DNA from: GCA-2737725 sp033763995
GTDB taxonomy: Bacteria; Pseudomonadota; Alphaproteobacteria; Rhodospirillales; Rhodospirillaceae
Reading direction: 5' to 3'
Length of the DNA: 64,000 nucleotides
NCBI GenBank assembly: GCA_033763995.1
Contig: JANRJL010000008.1
Span: forward strand, 1-64,000
The position numbers and the translations under genes are program-made. A model generated the notes under the pieces. The model was not told the DNA's origin. It did no database searches and saw nothing but the letters and a program-made list of their open reading frames with translations. Below, in pieces: positions 9,149 to 18,843 of the stretch (its first letter is position 1; the number at the start of each line of letters is the position of its first letter).

Positions 9149-11035
9149 TCAGTTCTCAGCGTGAAAGTGATCGTAAATCTTCTTGGCCATGGCCGCGCTG
9201 ATTCCCTCGGCGGCCTGAAGATCGGCAATTCCGGCGGCGGCGATCGCCTGGGCCGAACCGAAATGCCGCAGCAAGGCCTTCTTGCGCGCGGCGCCGATGC
9301 CTGTAATTTCATCCAACGCCGATCGGCCCATGGACTTCGCACGTTTTGCGCGATGGGCCGAAATGGCAAAGCGGTGCGCCTCGTCGCGCAGGCGCTGCAG
9401 AAAGTAGAGGACCGCATGCTGCGGCGGCAGCATGAACGAAGGCTGTCCGGGCACATGAAAATGCTCGCGGCCGGCGTTGCGGTCGGGGCCCTTGGAAATC
9501 GCCACCAACGGCACATCGTCGATGCCCAATTCCGCGAAGACCTCGAGGCCGGCCGAAAGCTGGCCTTCGCCGCCGTCGAGCAGCACCAAGTCGGGCCAAT
9601 TGCCCTTATCGCGATCGGGGTCTTCGGCCTGGGCGCGCGTAAAGCGGCGTCTCAAGACTTCGCGCATGGCGCCATAGTCGTCGCCGGGGGCGAGGTCCGC
9701 CGACTTGATGTTGAACTTGCGGTAGGCGTTTTTCATCAATCCGTTCGGCCCCGTGACGATCATGGCGCCGACCATGTTGGTTCCGGAAATGTGCGAGTTG
9801 TCATAGACCTCGATTCTCTCGGGCGGCGCCGGCAATTTGAAAACTTCCGCCACGCCCTCAAGCAGCTTGGTTTGCGCGCTGTTCTCGGCCATGCGCCGGC
9901 CCAAGGCCTCGCGCGCGTTGAGCGTCGCGTGCTCCATCAGCTTCTTGCGATCTCCGCGTTGCGGCACACTGAGTTCCACCTTGCGCCCGGCCCGAAGCAA
10001 CAAGGCCTCGGTGACGAGCGTTTGATTGGGAAGGCGCGCCGACAGCAAGATTTCGCGCGGCGGCGGATAGGCCGCGTAGAACTGGCCGACGAAGGCCTCC
10101 AGGATCGCGCCGTCGGTATCGTCGGCCGCATGAGCCGGGAAATAGGCGCGATTGCCGAAATTCTGCCCGCCGCGAAAGAAAAAGACTTGGACGCAGCTTT
10201 GCCCGCCCGCGCGGTGAAGGGCCACCACGTCGGTTTCCGCCAAACCGCTGAGATTAATGTCTTGGTGGGCTTGCAAAGTCGTCAGCGCCCGGATGCGGTC
10301 GCGCAAGCGGGCGGCGGCCTCGAATTCCAAGGCCGCGCTGGCCTTGTCCATGCTCAGCGCCAATTCCTGCTGAATGGCCTTGCTGTCGCCGCTCAGAAAT
10401 TCGCGGGCCTGGCGCACGAGGTTTCCGTAGGCCGCCGCATCGGTCTTGCCGACGCAAGGCCCGGCGCAACGCTTGATTTGGTAGAGCAGGCAGGGGCGAG
10501 TGCGGTTTTCGAACACCGAGTCCGAACAACTGCGCAGGAGGAACACTTTTTGCAATGTCGTCAGCGTGCGATTGACCGCGCTGGTGGATGCAAAGGGTCC
10601 GAAATATTCGTTTCCTTTAACCCGGCCGCCGCGATGTTTGACGATGCGGGGAAACGCATGATCGCCCGGGATCATGATGTAGGGGAACGATTTGTCGTCG
10701 CGCAGCAGAATATTGTAGCGCGGCTTGAGTTGCTTGATCAGGTTGCTTTCGAGCAGCAGCGCCTCGGCCTCGGTGTGGGTGACCACCACCTCCAGGTGCC
10801 GGGTCTCGTAAACCATGCGCTGCAAGCGCATGGGCATGCGGTCCAGGCGGACATAGGCCACGACGCGCTTCTTGAGATTCTTGGCTTTACCCACGTAGAG
10901 CGCGTCGCCATCGCCATTCACCATGCGATAGACGCCGGGCTTTGACGGCAAAGTCCTCAGCGCGCCTGTCAAGACCGTGAGGCCGCGGTTGATCGCGTGA
11001 TCTTGCTGGGGCTCCGATGTGGGGGCGCTTGTCAT
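9149..11035 (-). CDS. uvrC: Excinuclease ABC subunit C
   Basis: This 628-residue endonuclease subunit of UvrABC makes the two incisions flanking a DNA lesion. The N-terminal GIY-YIG nuclease domain is visible (LPSKPGVYRMVNGDGDALYV, then GKAKNLKKRV). A Cys cluster around CLLYQIKRCAGPC is followed by a UVR motif, a UvrC RNase H-like domain (EVYDNSHISGTNMVGAMIV) and a C-terminal helix-hairpin-helix pair (ITGIGAARKKALLRHFGSAQ). The length is normal. The ATG at 11035 follows a 342-bp gap. Confidence 0.97.
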   Translation of the reverse strand: MTSAPTSEPQQDHAINRGLTVLTGALRTLPSKPGVYRMVNGDGDALYVGKAKNLKKRVVAYVRLDRMPMRLQRMVYETRHLEVVVTHTEAEALLLESNLIKQLKPRYNILLRDDKSFPYIMIPGDHAFPRIVKHRGGRVKGNEYFGPFASTSAVNRTLTTLQKVFLLRSCSDSVFENRTRPCLLYQIKRCAGPCVGKTDAAAYGNLVRQAREFLSGDSKAIQQELALSMDKASAALEFEAAARLRDRIRALTTLQAHQDINLSGLAETDVVALHRAGGQSCVQVFFFRGGQNFGNRAYFPAHAADDTDGAILEAFVGQFYAAYPPPREILLSARLPNQTLVTEALLLRAGRKVELSVPQRGDRKKLMEHATLNAREALGRRMAENSAQTKLLEGVAEVFKLPAPPERIEVYDNSHISGTNMVGAMIVTGPNGLMKNAYRKFNIKSADLAPGDDYGAMREVLRRRFTRAQAEDPDRDKGNWPDLVLLDGGEGQLSAGLEVFAELGIDDVPLVAISKGPDRNAGREHFHVPGQPSFMLPPQHAVLYFLQRLRDEAHRFAISAHRAKRAKSMGRSALDEITGIGAARKKALLRHFGSAQAIAAAGIADLQAAEGISAAMAKKIYDHFHAEN

Positions 11036-11377
11036 GGGTCTATCTGAGACTGTCGCACATGAGCGTCAACGCCGCCGCCGTTGGCGGTTAACGACTATCC
11101 ACTGATTCTGTGGGTAACTCTGTTGATAAGACTGCGCGAATCGATCATCTGCGGCGCAAAGTCTGGCACTTGAGGCATCTGATACTTTTTTGCGCACTCA
11201 GCCTAATGCATTGGAAACAAATACTTTCCGGTGGTTTCGAGTCTCATTTTTGTCATTGTCACGAGACTCTTTGGTTTCACGCGCGGTGATCAAACGACAT
11301 CAAGGGTGATGTGAACAACTTTTACCGGGGGTACCAACGCCGCATGAAAACCCAGGTTTTCAGCCAGTTGGGGCGAA
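11036..11377. other. 342-bp intergenic region between folB and uvrC
   Basis: No coding frame or RNA gene was recognised. The centre is locally A/T-rich. It holds one perfect 7-bp inverted repeat, GAGTCTC (11239-11245) and GAGACTC (11263-11269), with a 17-nt loop and no following T run. A TTGACG hexamer lies on the reverse strand near 11066-11071, close to the uvrC start, but no convincing -10 box follows. Confidence 0.5.
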
Positions 11378-11803
11378 CTAGGGCCGCCGTGTCGGATGCG
11401 TTGGAGCGATGCGCTCAATTTCAACGCCCACGCTACGAGCATCGGCAAAGACCGCGAGTTTTTCGACCCGGACGCGGGCCGAGCGGGCCAAGGGGTGCTG
11501 GAGGCAGATATCGGCAATACGTTCGGCGAGCGTCTCCAGCAAGTTGATCGACCCGTCGGCGACGATGGCGCGGATCCGCACGACTAGGTCCTCATAACAC
11601 AGGACGTTATCGAGTTGGTCATGGTGGGAGGTGCCCTCCAGCACGCCGACATCGAGATTGATGCGAATCGGTTGCGGGCCACGCTTTTCGTGGGCGTGCA
11701 CACCAATAATGCACGTGAGTTCGAGGTCGCGTACGAAGACATGGCGTAGGCCGCCGGTGGCATCGGCGATCTTGAGCGTTTCAATGACCTGAGTCTTTGT
11801 CAT
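11378..11803 (-). CDS. folB: Dihydroneopterin aldolase FolB
   Basis: A 141-residue protein that cleaves 7,8-dihydroneopterin to 6-hydroxymethyl-dihydropterin and glycolaldehyde in folate synthesis. The FolB core is visible: IIGVHAHEKRGPQPIRINLD near residues 33-52, NLLETLAERIADICLQ, and RVEKLAVFADARSVGVEIER at the end with the catalytic lysine region. It lies 24 bp downstream of an SDR gene that probably acts on pterins, and the pair looks like an operon. Confidence 0.92.
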   Translation of the reverse strand: MTKTQVIETLKIADATGGLRHVFVRDLELTCIIGVHAHEKRGPQPIRINLDVGVLEGTSHHDQLDNVLCYEDLVVRIRAIVADGSINLLETLAERIADICLQHPLARSARVRVEKLAVFADARSVGVEIERIAPTHPTRRP

Positions 11804-11827
11804 GCGATCCCAGTTCGAAATGCAGGT

Positions 11828-12610
11828 CTAGTCGAGGGGCGGGGTGGTGTTAGGCATCTGACCCCAGCCCAAGTGTTGGCCGCCATCGAGTGCAATCATT
11901 TGCCCGGTCATGGCGGGTGCTGCAAGGATAAACCGCACCGCCGCGGCAATTTCCTCAGGCTTGGTGCCGCGTTGAAGCGGCATGCTGCGGCTCAAGGCAT
12001 CGAATTGCGCCTGGGTTTGGCGAGAACTCGGCAGGGTTGGGCCCGGCCCCACGGCATTCACGCGAATCGCCGGCGCCAAGGCCATGGCCAAAGTTTGCGT
12101 CAACGTCCAGAGGCCGGCTTTGCTCACGGTGTAAGATGCAAAATGCGGCGTGAGGTGCCAGACGCGCTCATCGATGATGTTGATGATGTCGCCTGCTGTG
12201 CCGCCAGGCAATTGCTTGGCAAAGGCCTGCGACAGAAAAAAAGGCGCGCGGAGATTGATATCGATATGGCTGCTCCAGGATTCGACCGTGGCGGTATGGA
12301 TGTCGTCACGCTCGAAGATCGAGGCATTATTGATGAGGCAGCTGAGGGGACCGATGAGTTTTGCCGCGCGTGCAATCAAGCTCCGGGTTGCCGCGATGTC
12401 GGATAAATCCGCTTCCACCGCCACGGCATCGCCGCCCCTGGTCCGGATGGTCGCAACCACGTCGTCGGCCGCCTCCGGAGATCCGTGATAGTGCACTGCG
12501 ACACGCCAGCCATCGCCGGCCAAGGATTCGGCCAGAGCGCGCCCGATGCGCCGGGCCGCGCCTGTGACCAGGGCGGTTCTTGCCGATGAGGAGGGCGGAA
12601 CGCTTGCCAT
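11828..12610 (-). CDS. FolM/pteridine-reductase-like SDR oxidoreductase
   Basis: A 260-residue short-chain dehydrogenase starting MASVPPSSSARTALVTGAAR. The cofactor motif is TGAARRIGRALAESLAG; an arginine directly after this glycine motif is typical of NADPH-dependent pteridine reductases. It has the NNAS motif (INNASIFERDD) and the catalytic YTVSK. Coupling to folB supports a dihydropterin/dihydrofolate reductase role, which is inference. The start at 12610 was chosen because the longer frame begins inside the divergent gene's promoter region. Confidence 0.85.
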   Translation of the reverse strand: MASVPPSSSARTALVTGAARRIGRALAESLAGDGWRVAVHYHGSPEAADDVVATIRTRGGDAVAVEADLSDIAATRSLIARAAKLIGPLSCLINNASIFERDDIHTATVESWSSHIDINLRAPFFLSQAFAKQLPGGTAGDIINIIDERVWHLTPHFASYTVSKAGLWTLTQTLAMALAPAIRVNAVGPGPTLPSSRQTQAQFDALSRSMPLQRGTKPEEIAAAVRFILAAPAMTGQMIALDGGQHLGWGQMPNTTPPLD

Positions 12611-12696
12611 TGATCTGCCGATTGAGGTTTTATGGTGCTGGTAAAGGCATCGGTGCCAAATGACAAGTCTCAGTCTGCAGTTCAGAGGCAAGGACC

Positions 12697-13962
12697 ATGC
12701 CTGACGCGCCTGTTTCGCCGAAGAAAGCGGGTGGCACTGCTGGACCGGCGGCGGAGGGCGCCGCGCGCGCAAGAGCGCGCGACCGAACGTTGCTGTTGGC
12801 GGTCATTCTGAGCGTCATCGTGGTGGCGCTCTTTGGCGCCTATCTCGTCGTGACGCCCGATCCCGTCACGCGGCCCGAGTCAAAACCCGCGCCAACGGCG
12901 GCCTCGCCACCGGCGGCGCCTCACAGCCTCACGCTCATCGCACCGCGCAGTCTGATCGAGGCCGAGCTTTTGTCGGACTTCGAGACGGCGAGCAGCCTCT
13001 CGGTCAATTTGGTTTCCTACGACAATGAAGAGTCCTTGCTCGAGGTCGCATCGGGCGCAGCGATCGCCGCCGACGTCGTCCTGGCGTCGGGTTCGACCAT
13101 TCATGAGTTCATTCGCGGCGGGCGCCTGGCGATTCTCTCGGCCCGCAAGATCACGAATCTCGCTCAAATCGACCCGTCATTACGCACGCTGGCCGAACGC
13201 TACGACCGTGGCGGGTTGCATGCGGTGCCGTTTGCGTGGACGACCTATGGGCTCGGCGTCAACCGCGAGTCCGTTGCATCGGGGCTTGGGGCTCAGGCCA
13301 CCTCGGATGGCATTCCCGCCAGTTGGAGCCTGCTGTTCGACCCGCTCCAGGCGGCGAAACTTGCGAGTTGCGGCATCATCGCCGTTGACATGCCGTCGAT
13401 CGCGTTTCCGGTCGCCCTGCAGTTCCTCGGTTTGCCGCCGGGCTCTGAAATCCCAAACGATATCGAACGCGCGTCTGCCCTGTGGGAAGGCGCGCGGCCG
13501 TTCATCAAGACCTTCGACACAGCCGCGCCGGTCGAGGCCATGGCCGCGGGCACGGCCTGCCTGACACTTGCGTCCGCGGCCGATGTTTACCGGGCCCGGG
13601 CGCTGGCGCGTGACGCGGTTCGCCCCTTTGACATCGACTTTCTGGTGCCGCGCGAAGGAGCGCTGCTCCGCGTATTCATGTTGGCCGTCCCGCGCACGAC
13701 GCCCAACACCGACCGCGCCATGCAACTGATCGATTATCTCTTGAGACCCGAAGTCAGTGCGCGCATGAGCAACACCCGATGGTTCGCGAATGCCATTCCA
13801 GCCTCGCGGCTTTATGTGCGCCAGGAGATCAAGGACGATCCGGATATCTATACCGACCTCGCGACCTATTCGCTGTTGTTTCCAGAAGGAACGCCCACGC
13901 CTGCCACGTCGACATTGCGTGCGCGGTTCTGGCGCCTCATGAGCGGCGGCAGCGCCCGCTAG
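12697..13962 (+). CDS. Membrane-anchored PotF/PotD-like solute-binding protein
   Basis: A 421-residue protein. Residues ~1-30 are cytoplasmic and charged, a single hydrophobic segment follows at ~31-52 (LLLAVILSVIVVALFGAYLV), then a proline/alanine linker and a periplasmic binding-protein domain from ~75 on. WTTYGLGVNRESV, PASWSLLFDPLQAAKLASCG and the later AAPVEAMAAGTACLTLASA align in my reading with polyamine-binding PotF/PotD patterns. The N-terminus is a signal anchor with no visible cleavage site. No permease or ATPase gene is adjacent, so it is an orphan. The substrate is unproven. Confidence 0.72.
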   Translation: MPDAPVSPKKAGGTAGPAAEGAARARARDRTLLLAVILSVIVVALFGAYLVVTPDPVTRPESKPAPTAASPPAAPHSLTLIAPRSLIEAELLSDFETASSLSVNLVSYDNEESLLEVASGAAIAADVVLASGSTIHEFIRGGRLAILSARKITNLAQIDPSLRTLAERYDRGGLHAVPFAWTTYGLGVNRESVASGLGAQATSDGIPASWSLLFDPLQAAKLASCGIIAVDMPSIAFPVALQFLGLPPGSEIPNDIERASALWEGARPFIKTFDTAAPVEAMAAGTACLTLASAADVYRARALARDAVRPFDIDFLVPREGALLRVFMLAVPRTTPNTDRAMQLIDYLLRPEVSARMSNTRWFANAIPASRLYVRQEIKDDPDIYTDLATYSLLFPEGTPTPATSTLRARFWRLMSGGSAR

Positions 13963-14011
13963 AGTCAAAATCGATCAAACCGAATCACAAAATCCCAGCA
14001 ATTCGTTCTTC

Positions 14012-14061
14012 TTGGTCGCATTTTCCACGCCAACCGTTTTCCACTTGTCGGGAAAATGCTC
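14012..14061 (-). repeat. Palindromic intergenic element, family 1, copy 1
   Basis: A 50-bp inverted repeat with stem arms GCATTTTCC (14018-14026) and GGAAAATGC (14051-14059). Read on the reverse strand, its first 20 bases equal those of 57991-58010 and its last 25 bases equal 58061-58085; only 5 bases lie between. It begins about 8 bp after the stop codon of the NmrA-like gene and lies between convergent genes. Confidence 0.85.
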
Positions 14062-14069
14062 CGGCGCGA

Positions 14070-14927
14070 TCAGCCTTTAAAAACCGCGATGTGATCGACG
14101 ATAAACTGCTTCAAGGACGTGGGCTTGCGGCCGAGAATGCGCTCGATGGTGTCGGTTGTCTTGTTGAGTCCGCCTTCGGCGATTTCACCGAACAGCTCGC
14201 ACACCGCGTTGTGGTGCCAGGCGTTGGTGAGAAACTTGCCGAGGTAGGCGCGATATTCGGCCATGGGCTGGTCGATGTAGGTGACGGTTTTGCCCAAGAC
14301 CTCCGAGAAGCGCTGGGCGACGTCGGCAAATGACAACAGCTCGGGGCCGGTCAGCTCATAGCTCTGGCCCTCGTGCCCCTGGCCCGCGAGGACGGCCGCG
14401 ATCACCGCGCCCACATCGCGCGTATCGCTCATGCCGGTCTTGCCTTGTCCGCACGGCAACGAGAAGGTGCCCTGCTCCTTGATGGTGCGGGCATTGCCCA
14501 GCAGGTTCTGCATGAAAAAGTTGGGCCGGATCATGGTCCAGGCCAGGCCCGAGGCGCGAATGTACGCCTCAACGCGCACGTGAGTGGCCGGAATCGCCGC
14601 CTTAGCGCCCGGCACGGCTTCCATCGACGACATCTTGACGATGTGCTTCACGCCGGCCGCCTTGGCCTTGTCAACGAAGTGTTCCTCGAGCGCCGCCTGC
14701 TTTTCGTTGTTGGGCATGATCAGCAAGGCCTTGGCGACGCCGGTCATGGCCTTGGTCAATGTGGCGTCGTCGCCCGCATCGCCGACAATCAACTCAATGC
14801 CCGCGTCCTTGAAGGCCTTCGCTTTTTCCTCATTGCGTACGATGGCGCGCAGGCGCAGCCCTTTTCCCACGAGGGCGCGTGCCGCCACGCTGCCGGTCTT
14901 GCCCGTGATGCCGTTCAAGAGAATCAT
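14070..14927 (-). CDS. NmrA-like NAD(P)-binding protein (atypical SDR)
   Basis: A 285-residue protein with an N-terminal Rossmann motif ILLNGITGKTGSVAARALV (GxxGxxG form) and the layout of NmrA/HSCARG and NAD(P)H:quinone-oxidoreductase-2-like proteins: VGDAGDDATLTKAMTGV, then HIVKMSSMEAVPG and a GPELLSFADVAQRFSEVLG segment. There is no YxxxK active site, as usual in this subfamily, whose members act as redox sensors or reductases. It stands alone, with an inverted-repeat element just after its stop. The function is not assigned. Confidence 0.85.
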   Translation of the reverse strand: MILLNGITGKTGSVAARALVGKGLRLRAIVRNEEKAKAFKDAGIELIVGDAGDDATLTKAMTGVAKALLIMPNNEKQAALEEHFVDKAKAAGVKHIVKMSSMEAVPGAKAAIPATHVRVEAYIRASGLAWTMIRPNFFMQNLLGNARTIKEQGTFSLPCGQGKTGMSDTRDVGAVIAAVLAGQGHEGQSYELTGPELLSFADVAQRFSEVLGKTVTYIDQPMAEYRAYLGKFLTNAWHHNAVCELFGEIAEGGLNKTTDTIERILGRKPTSLKQFIVDHIAVFKG

Positions 14928-15046
14928 GTATCCGCTCCGCCGCTGGTGTGAATTGACGCTGTGGAATAGTCGTTGGAGGGTCCCTGCTCAACCCCCAACG
15001 CCTGATCGAACGTCAATGATTGCCGGGCAATCCGACCAGCGGTTGG

Positions 15047-18000
15047 TTAGGTCCTCTTGCCGAACCCGCCGCCACCGGGTGTTTTGATCGTCAAGCGGTC
15101 CCCGACTTGCAATTGAACCTCGGCGGTTGCCGCAAGGGCCTGATGGCTGCCATCGGCGTGTGTCACGAAGGTTTCTCCCGCGGCGCCGTCTTGCCCGCCG
15201 GCGAGACCAAACGGTCGTGTGATGCGGCGGCCTGACAGGATTGCCGCCGTCATGGGCTTGAGAAACCGGATGCGGCGCTCGACGCCATCGCCGCCGCGGT
15301 GCCGGCCCGCGCCGCCGGAACCCTGACGAATCGCGAAACGCTCGACCACGACCGGGTAACGCCGCTCGAGCATTTCGGGGTCGGTTAGGCGCGAGTTCGT
15401 CATATGTGTCTGCACGGCTGACGCCCCGTCGAACGTCGCGCCTGCGCCTGCGCCGCCGCAGATGGTTTCGTAATACTGATGCGTGTCGTCGCCGAAGGTG
15501 AAGTTGTTCATGGTGCCTTGGCTGGCCGCCAGAACGCCCAAGGCGCCATAGAGGGCGTCGCAGATGATTTGCGACGTCTCGACATTGCCGGCCACGACCG
15601 CCGCCGGCGGCTTCGGGTCGAGCATCGAGCCTTCGGGAATGATCAGACGAATCGGGCGCATGCAGCCGTCATTCAGGGGAATGTCCTCGGCGATGAGCGT
15701 GCGGAAAACGTACAGCACGGCGGCACGACAAATCGCGCGCGGCGCGTTGAAATTCGTGGGCCGTTGCGCCGATGTGCCGTTGAAATCGACAACAGCCGTT
15801 CCAGTCTCGCGGTCGATGGTCACGCTCACTTTAATCACGCCGCCATCGTCCATGGGGCAAGTCATGATGCCGGGCGACAGCCTGCCGATGGCGCGGCGCA
15901 CGGCTTCTTCGGCGAAGTCCAGCACGTGGCCCATGTAAGCGTTGACGACATCGAAGCCATACCGCTCGCACATCGCCACGAGGTCTCGGGCGCCAATGAC
16001 TGTCGCTGCGACTTGCGCCTTCAAATCGGCGACACACTGATCGATATTGCGCGCGGGGTGCGGGCCCCGCCCGAGCAATGATTTGATCGCATCGGTCTCG
16101 AAACGGCCCGCGCTGACCAGACGGATATTATCGATCAGAACGCCTTCCTCGACGATGCTCCGACTATGCGGCGGCATAGAACCCGGCGTGATGCCGCCGA
16201 TATCGGCATGGTGGCCTCGCGCGGCGACGTAGAACGCCGGGTCCCCTGTTGCCACGAAAACCGGCGTGATCACGGTAATGTCGGGCAGGTGCGTGCCGCC
16301 GTCGTAGGGCGAGTTGAGGACAAACGAATCGCCGGGGCGCATCGCGGCTTCGTGCTTGGCGCGCACGGCCCGCACGCTGTCGCCCATGGAGCCCAAGTGC
16401 ACGGGCATATGCGGCGCGTTGGCGATCAATTGGCCGGCTCCGTCAAAGATCGCGCAGGAAAAATCAAGCCGTTCCTTGATGTTGATCGAGCGCGCGGAAC
16501 TTTGCAGCACCGCTCCCATGCGTTCGGCCACGGACATGAACAGATTGTTGAAAATCTCGATGAGCGCCGGATCCCGCCGGGTTGTGAACTTGGTTCGCGG
16601 CGCCGGAGCGGCTTGGCGAGTGAGCACCAGGTGCCCATCGCTCATGACGCAGGCCGACCACCCCGCCTCCACCACGGTCGTGGCAGTTGCCTCGGCGATG
16701 ATGGCGGGGCCGGCTATGGCCCAGCCCACGGCCAGGGCATCACGCTTGAATACAGGAACCGCGGTGAGCTGTCCTTTAGACCACATCTTGACTGTGCTCG
16801 CCGCAACTGCCGGCTCTGTCGCTGTCGGTGCCATTGGCGGGGCAAGGTCGTGGCCGGCAGCCGTTGCCTCCACCTCGATACGGTCACAGACGATGTTCTG
16901 ACTGTCGGGCGCAAAGCCAAAATGCCGTTGATAGGCTTTCGCAAAAGCGTGCCGCATGTCGGCTTCAGATTCCATTGCGACAGCAAAGGTTTTCTCGGAG
17001 TCCGAGAGCCGCAAGTGAACGTGACTCGATAAGGCGGCTGCCGGCGCTCCGGGACCGCCGGCAGTATCCCTTTCTGCGTCTCGCGCCAGTTCCGCCGCCA
17101 ACGCCTTGATCTGCGTGCACGCATCGGGCCCCAAGGGAGCATCGATGCTGCGTTGGCGGGTGGCGCGTTGTTTCGCCAGCCCAATGCCGAAGGCGGACAA
17201 CACGCCCGCCATGGGGTGAATGATGACGGTCTTGAGGTCCAAGGCCTCGGCGACCAAACACGCATGTTGGCCGCCGGCGCCTCCAAACGCGGCGAGGGCA
17301 TAGTCTGAAATGTCGTGACCCTGCTCGATGGAGACCCGTTTGATGGCGCGCGCCATGTTGTCCACGGCGATCGCGATGAAGTCTTCGGCCAGAGACTCCG
17401 GCGTCTGCGCGCGGCCGGTGGCGGCCTTGACCGCCCGTACCTCTGCCGTCAACCTGGCCATGGCGGCACCGGCGTCGATCGGCTGATCCGCGCCCGTCCC
17501 GAAAACCGTGGGGAAAAATTCCCCCTGAATGCGCCCCAAGGCAACGTTGCAGTCCGTGACCGTCAGCGGACCACCTTTGCGATAGCAGGCCGGGCCGGGG
17601 TCGGCGCCGGCGGATTCCGGGCCAACGCGCAGGCGAAGGCCATCAAACGTACAAACGGACCCGCCGCCCGCCGCGATCGTGTGAATTTTCATCATCGGCA
17701 CGCGCAGCCGAACGCCCGCGACCTCGGTGTCGTAGGCGCGTTCAAAGTCGCCGGCGACATGCGAGACGTCCGTCGACGTTCCACCCATGTCGAAGGCGAT
17801 GATGTGGCTGAACCCTGCGTGCCGCGCCGTCTCAGTGGCGCCGACGATACCGCCGGCGGGGCCCGAGAGAATGGCGTCCTTGCCGTGAAATCGGTCCGCT
17901 GCCGCCAATCCGCCGTTGGACTGCATGAAGTAGATGGGCGCGCCCGCGGTGCTGTCGACGAGACTCTCGACATAGCGACGCACCACCGGCGACAGATAGG

Positions 18001-18631
18001 CATCGGCCACGGTCGTGTCGCCTCGCCCGATGAATTTCATCACCGGACTGACCTGATGCGACGCCGAGATTTGCGTGAACCCGACATCGCGGGCGATTTG
18101 AACCAAGATCTTTTCGTGGTCGGGAAAGCGGTCGGCATGCATCAAAACGATGGCTATGCTTTGAAGCCCGTCGGCGCGAAGCTGGGTCAACGCCGCTCGC
18201 GCCGCGTCGCGGTCGAGTTCGATGGTCACATCCCCGATCGCGCTGACGCGCTCCGGAATTTCGGCAACCCGCGAATAGAGCATTGACGGCAACTTGATGT
18301 TGAGATCGAACAGGCGGGGACGGTGTTGCGTGCCGATCCGCAGCACATCACCGAAGCCTTGGGTGACGGCGAGTGCCGTTGGCTCGCCTTTACGTTCCAA
18401 CAATGCGTTGGTGGCGACGGTCGTGCCGATCTTGATGGCATCGATGGTGTTGGCGGGGAAAGGTTCATGCGGCCCAAGGCCCAGCAGCGCCCGCATGCCG
18501 TGAACGGCCGCATCGGCGTAATGGGCGCGGTCTTCCGAGAGATACTTTGCGGTCTTGAGGGTCCCGGAGGGCGACAGCGCGACAATGTCGGTGAAGGTGC
18601 CGCCGCGATCGATCCAGAATTGCCACCCCAT
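15047..18631 (-). CDS. Fused hydantoinase A/B (5-oxoprolinase-type) protein
   Basis: This 1194-residue protein joins two domains that are often separate. The N-terminal HyuA/actin-like ATPase half (1-~680) starts GWQFWIDRGGTFTDIVALSP and contains FDMGGTSTDVSHV and FGGAGGQHACLVAEAL. The C-terminal HyuB half (~690-1194) contains SSARSINIKERLDFSCAIFD, the HLGSMGDSVRA region and a glycine-rich end TIKTPGGGGFG. The layout equals eukaryote-type 5-oxoprolinase, which hydrolyses 5-oxoproline to glutamate with ATP, but N-methylhydantoinase-type activity is also possible. It is not in an operon. Confidence 0.9.
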   Translation of the reverse strand: MGWQFWIDRGGTFTDIVALSPSGTLKTAKYLSEDRAHYADAAVHGMRALLGLGPHEPFPANTIDAIKIGTTVATNALLERKGEPTALAVTQGFGDVLRIGTQHRPRLFDLNIKLPSMLYSRVAEIPERVSAIGDVTIELDRDAARAALTQLRADGLQSIAIVLMHADRFPDHEKILVQIARDVGFTQISASHQVSPVMKFIGRGDTTVADAYLSPVVRRYVESLVDSTAGAPIYFMQSNGGLAAADRFHGKDAILSGPAGGIVGATETARHAGFSHIIAFDMGGTSTDVSHVAGDFERAYDTEVAGVRLRVPMMKIHTIAAGGGSVCTFDGLRLRVGPESAGADPGPACYRKGGPLTVTDCNVALGRIQGEFFPTVFGTGADQPIDAGAAMARLTAEVRAVKAATGRAQTPESLAEDFIAIAVDNMARAIKRVSIEQGHDISDYALAAFGGAGGQHACLVAEALDLKTVIIHPMAGVLSAFGIGLAKQRATRQRSIDAPLGPDACTQIKALAAELARDAERDTAGGPGAPAAALSSHVHLRLSDSEKTFAVAMESEADMRHAFAKAYQRHFGFAPDSQNIVCDRIEVEATAAGHDLAPPMAPTATEPAVAASTVKMWSKGQLTAVPVFKRDALAVGWAIAGPAIIAEATATTVVEAGWSACVMSDGHLVLTRQAAPAPRTKFTTRRDPALIEIFNNLFMSVAERMGAVLQSSARSINIKERLDFSCAIFDGAGQLIANAPHMPVHLGSMGDSVRAVRAKHEAAMRPGDSFVLNSPYDGGTHLPDITVITPVFVATGDPAFYVAARGHHADIGGITPGSMPPHSRSIVEEGVLIDNIRLVSAGRFETDAIKSLLGRGPHPARNIDQCVADLKAQVAATVIGARDLVAMCERYGFDVVNAYMGHVLDFAEEAVRRAIGRLSPGIMTCPMDDGGVIKVSVTIDRETGTAVVDFNGTSAQRPTNFNAPRAICRAAVLYVFRTLIAEDIPLNDGCMRPIRLIIPEGSMLDPKPPAAVVAGNVETSQIICDALYGALGVLAASQGTMNNFTFGDDTHQYYETICGGAGAGATFDGASAVQTHMTNSRLTDPEMLERRYPVVVERFAIRQGSGGAGRHRGGDGVERRIRFLKPMTAAILSGRRITRPFGLAGGQDGAAGETFVTHADGSHQALAATAEVQLQVGDRLTIKTPGGGGFGKRT

Positions 18632-18780
18632 CGCCGCGCCGAGACCTTCGATTCGCTATTTCATGGACGGTCAGGGGTCGATAGCAGGCCTATTGACGGC
18701 GGGGCAAGCAACACCGCCACCGAAAAGCGCCACGAATCCGTTTAACCTATATTTTCCATGTATTTATGCAGTTTCTCCGG

Positions 18781-18796
18781 CCCAAATTGATTTGGG
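18781..18796. repeat. Perfect 6-bp inverted repeat upstream of feoA
   Basis: CCCAAA (18781-18786) and TTTGGG (18791-18796) flank the 4-base loop TTGA. It lies 20 bp upstream of the Fur-like box and promoter of feoABC. It could be a second regulator site; nothing else supports this. Confidence 0.35.
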
Positions 18797-18814
18797 TCAT
18801 GGCGCTTTTTCTAA

Positions 18815-18843
18815 TTGCGAACAATTCTTAATATCACTATATC
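18815..18843 (+). promoter_or_regulatory. feoABC promoter
   Basis: TTGCGA (18815-18820) and TATATC (18838-18843) lie exactly 17 bp apart in an A/T-rich island, about 57 bp upstream of the feoA start. The Fur-like box overlaps the -35 element and spacer. Confidence 0.6.
18816..18830. promoter_or_regulatory. Candidate Fur box
   Basis: The 15-bp sequence TGCGAACAATTCTTA matches the 7-1-7 Fur pattern TGAGAAT-N-ATTCTCA at 11 of 14 scored positions. It covers the -35 box and spacer of the feo promoter, as expected for Fe(II)-Fur repression. An Irr or RirA site is an alternative in alphaproteobacteria. Confidence 0.5.
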
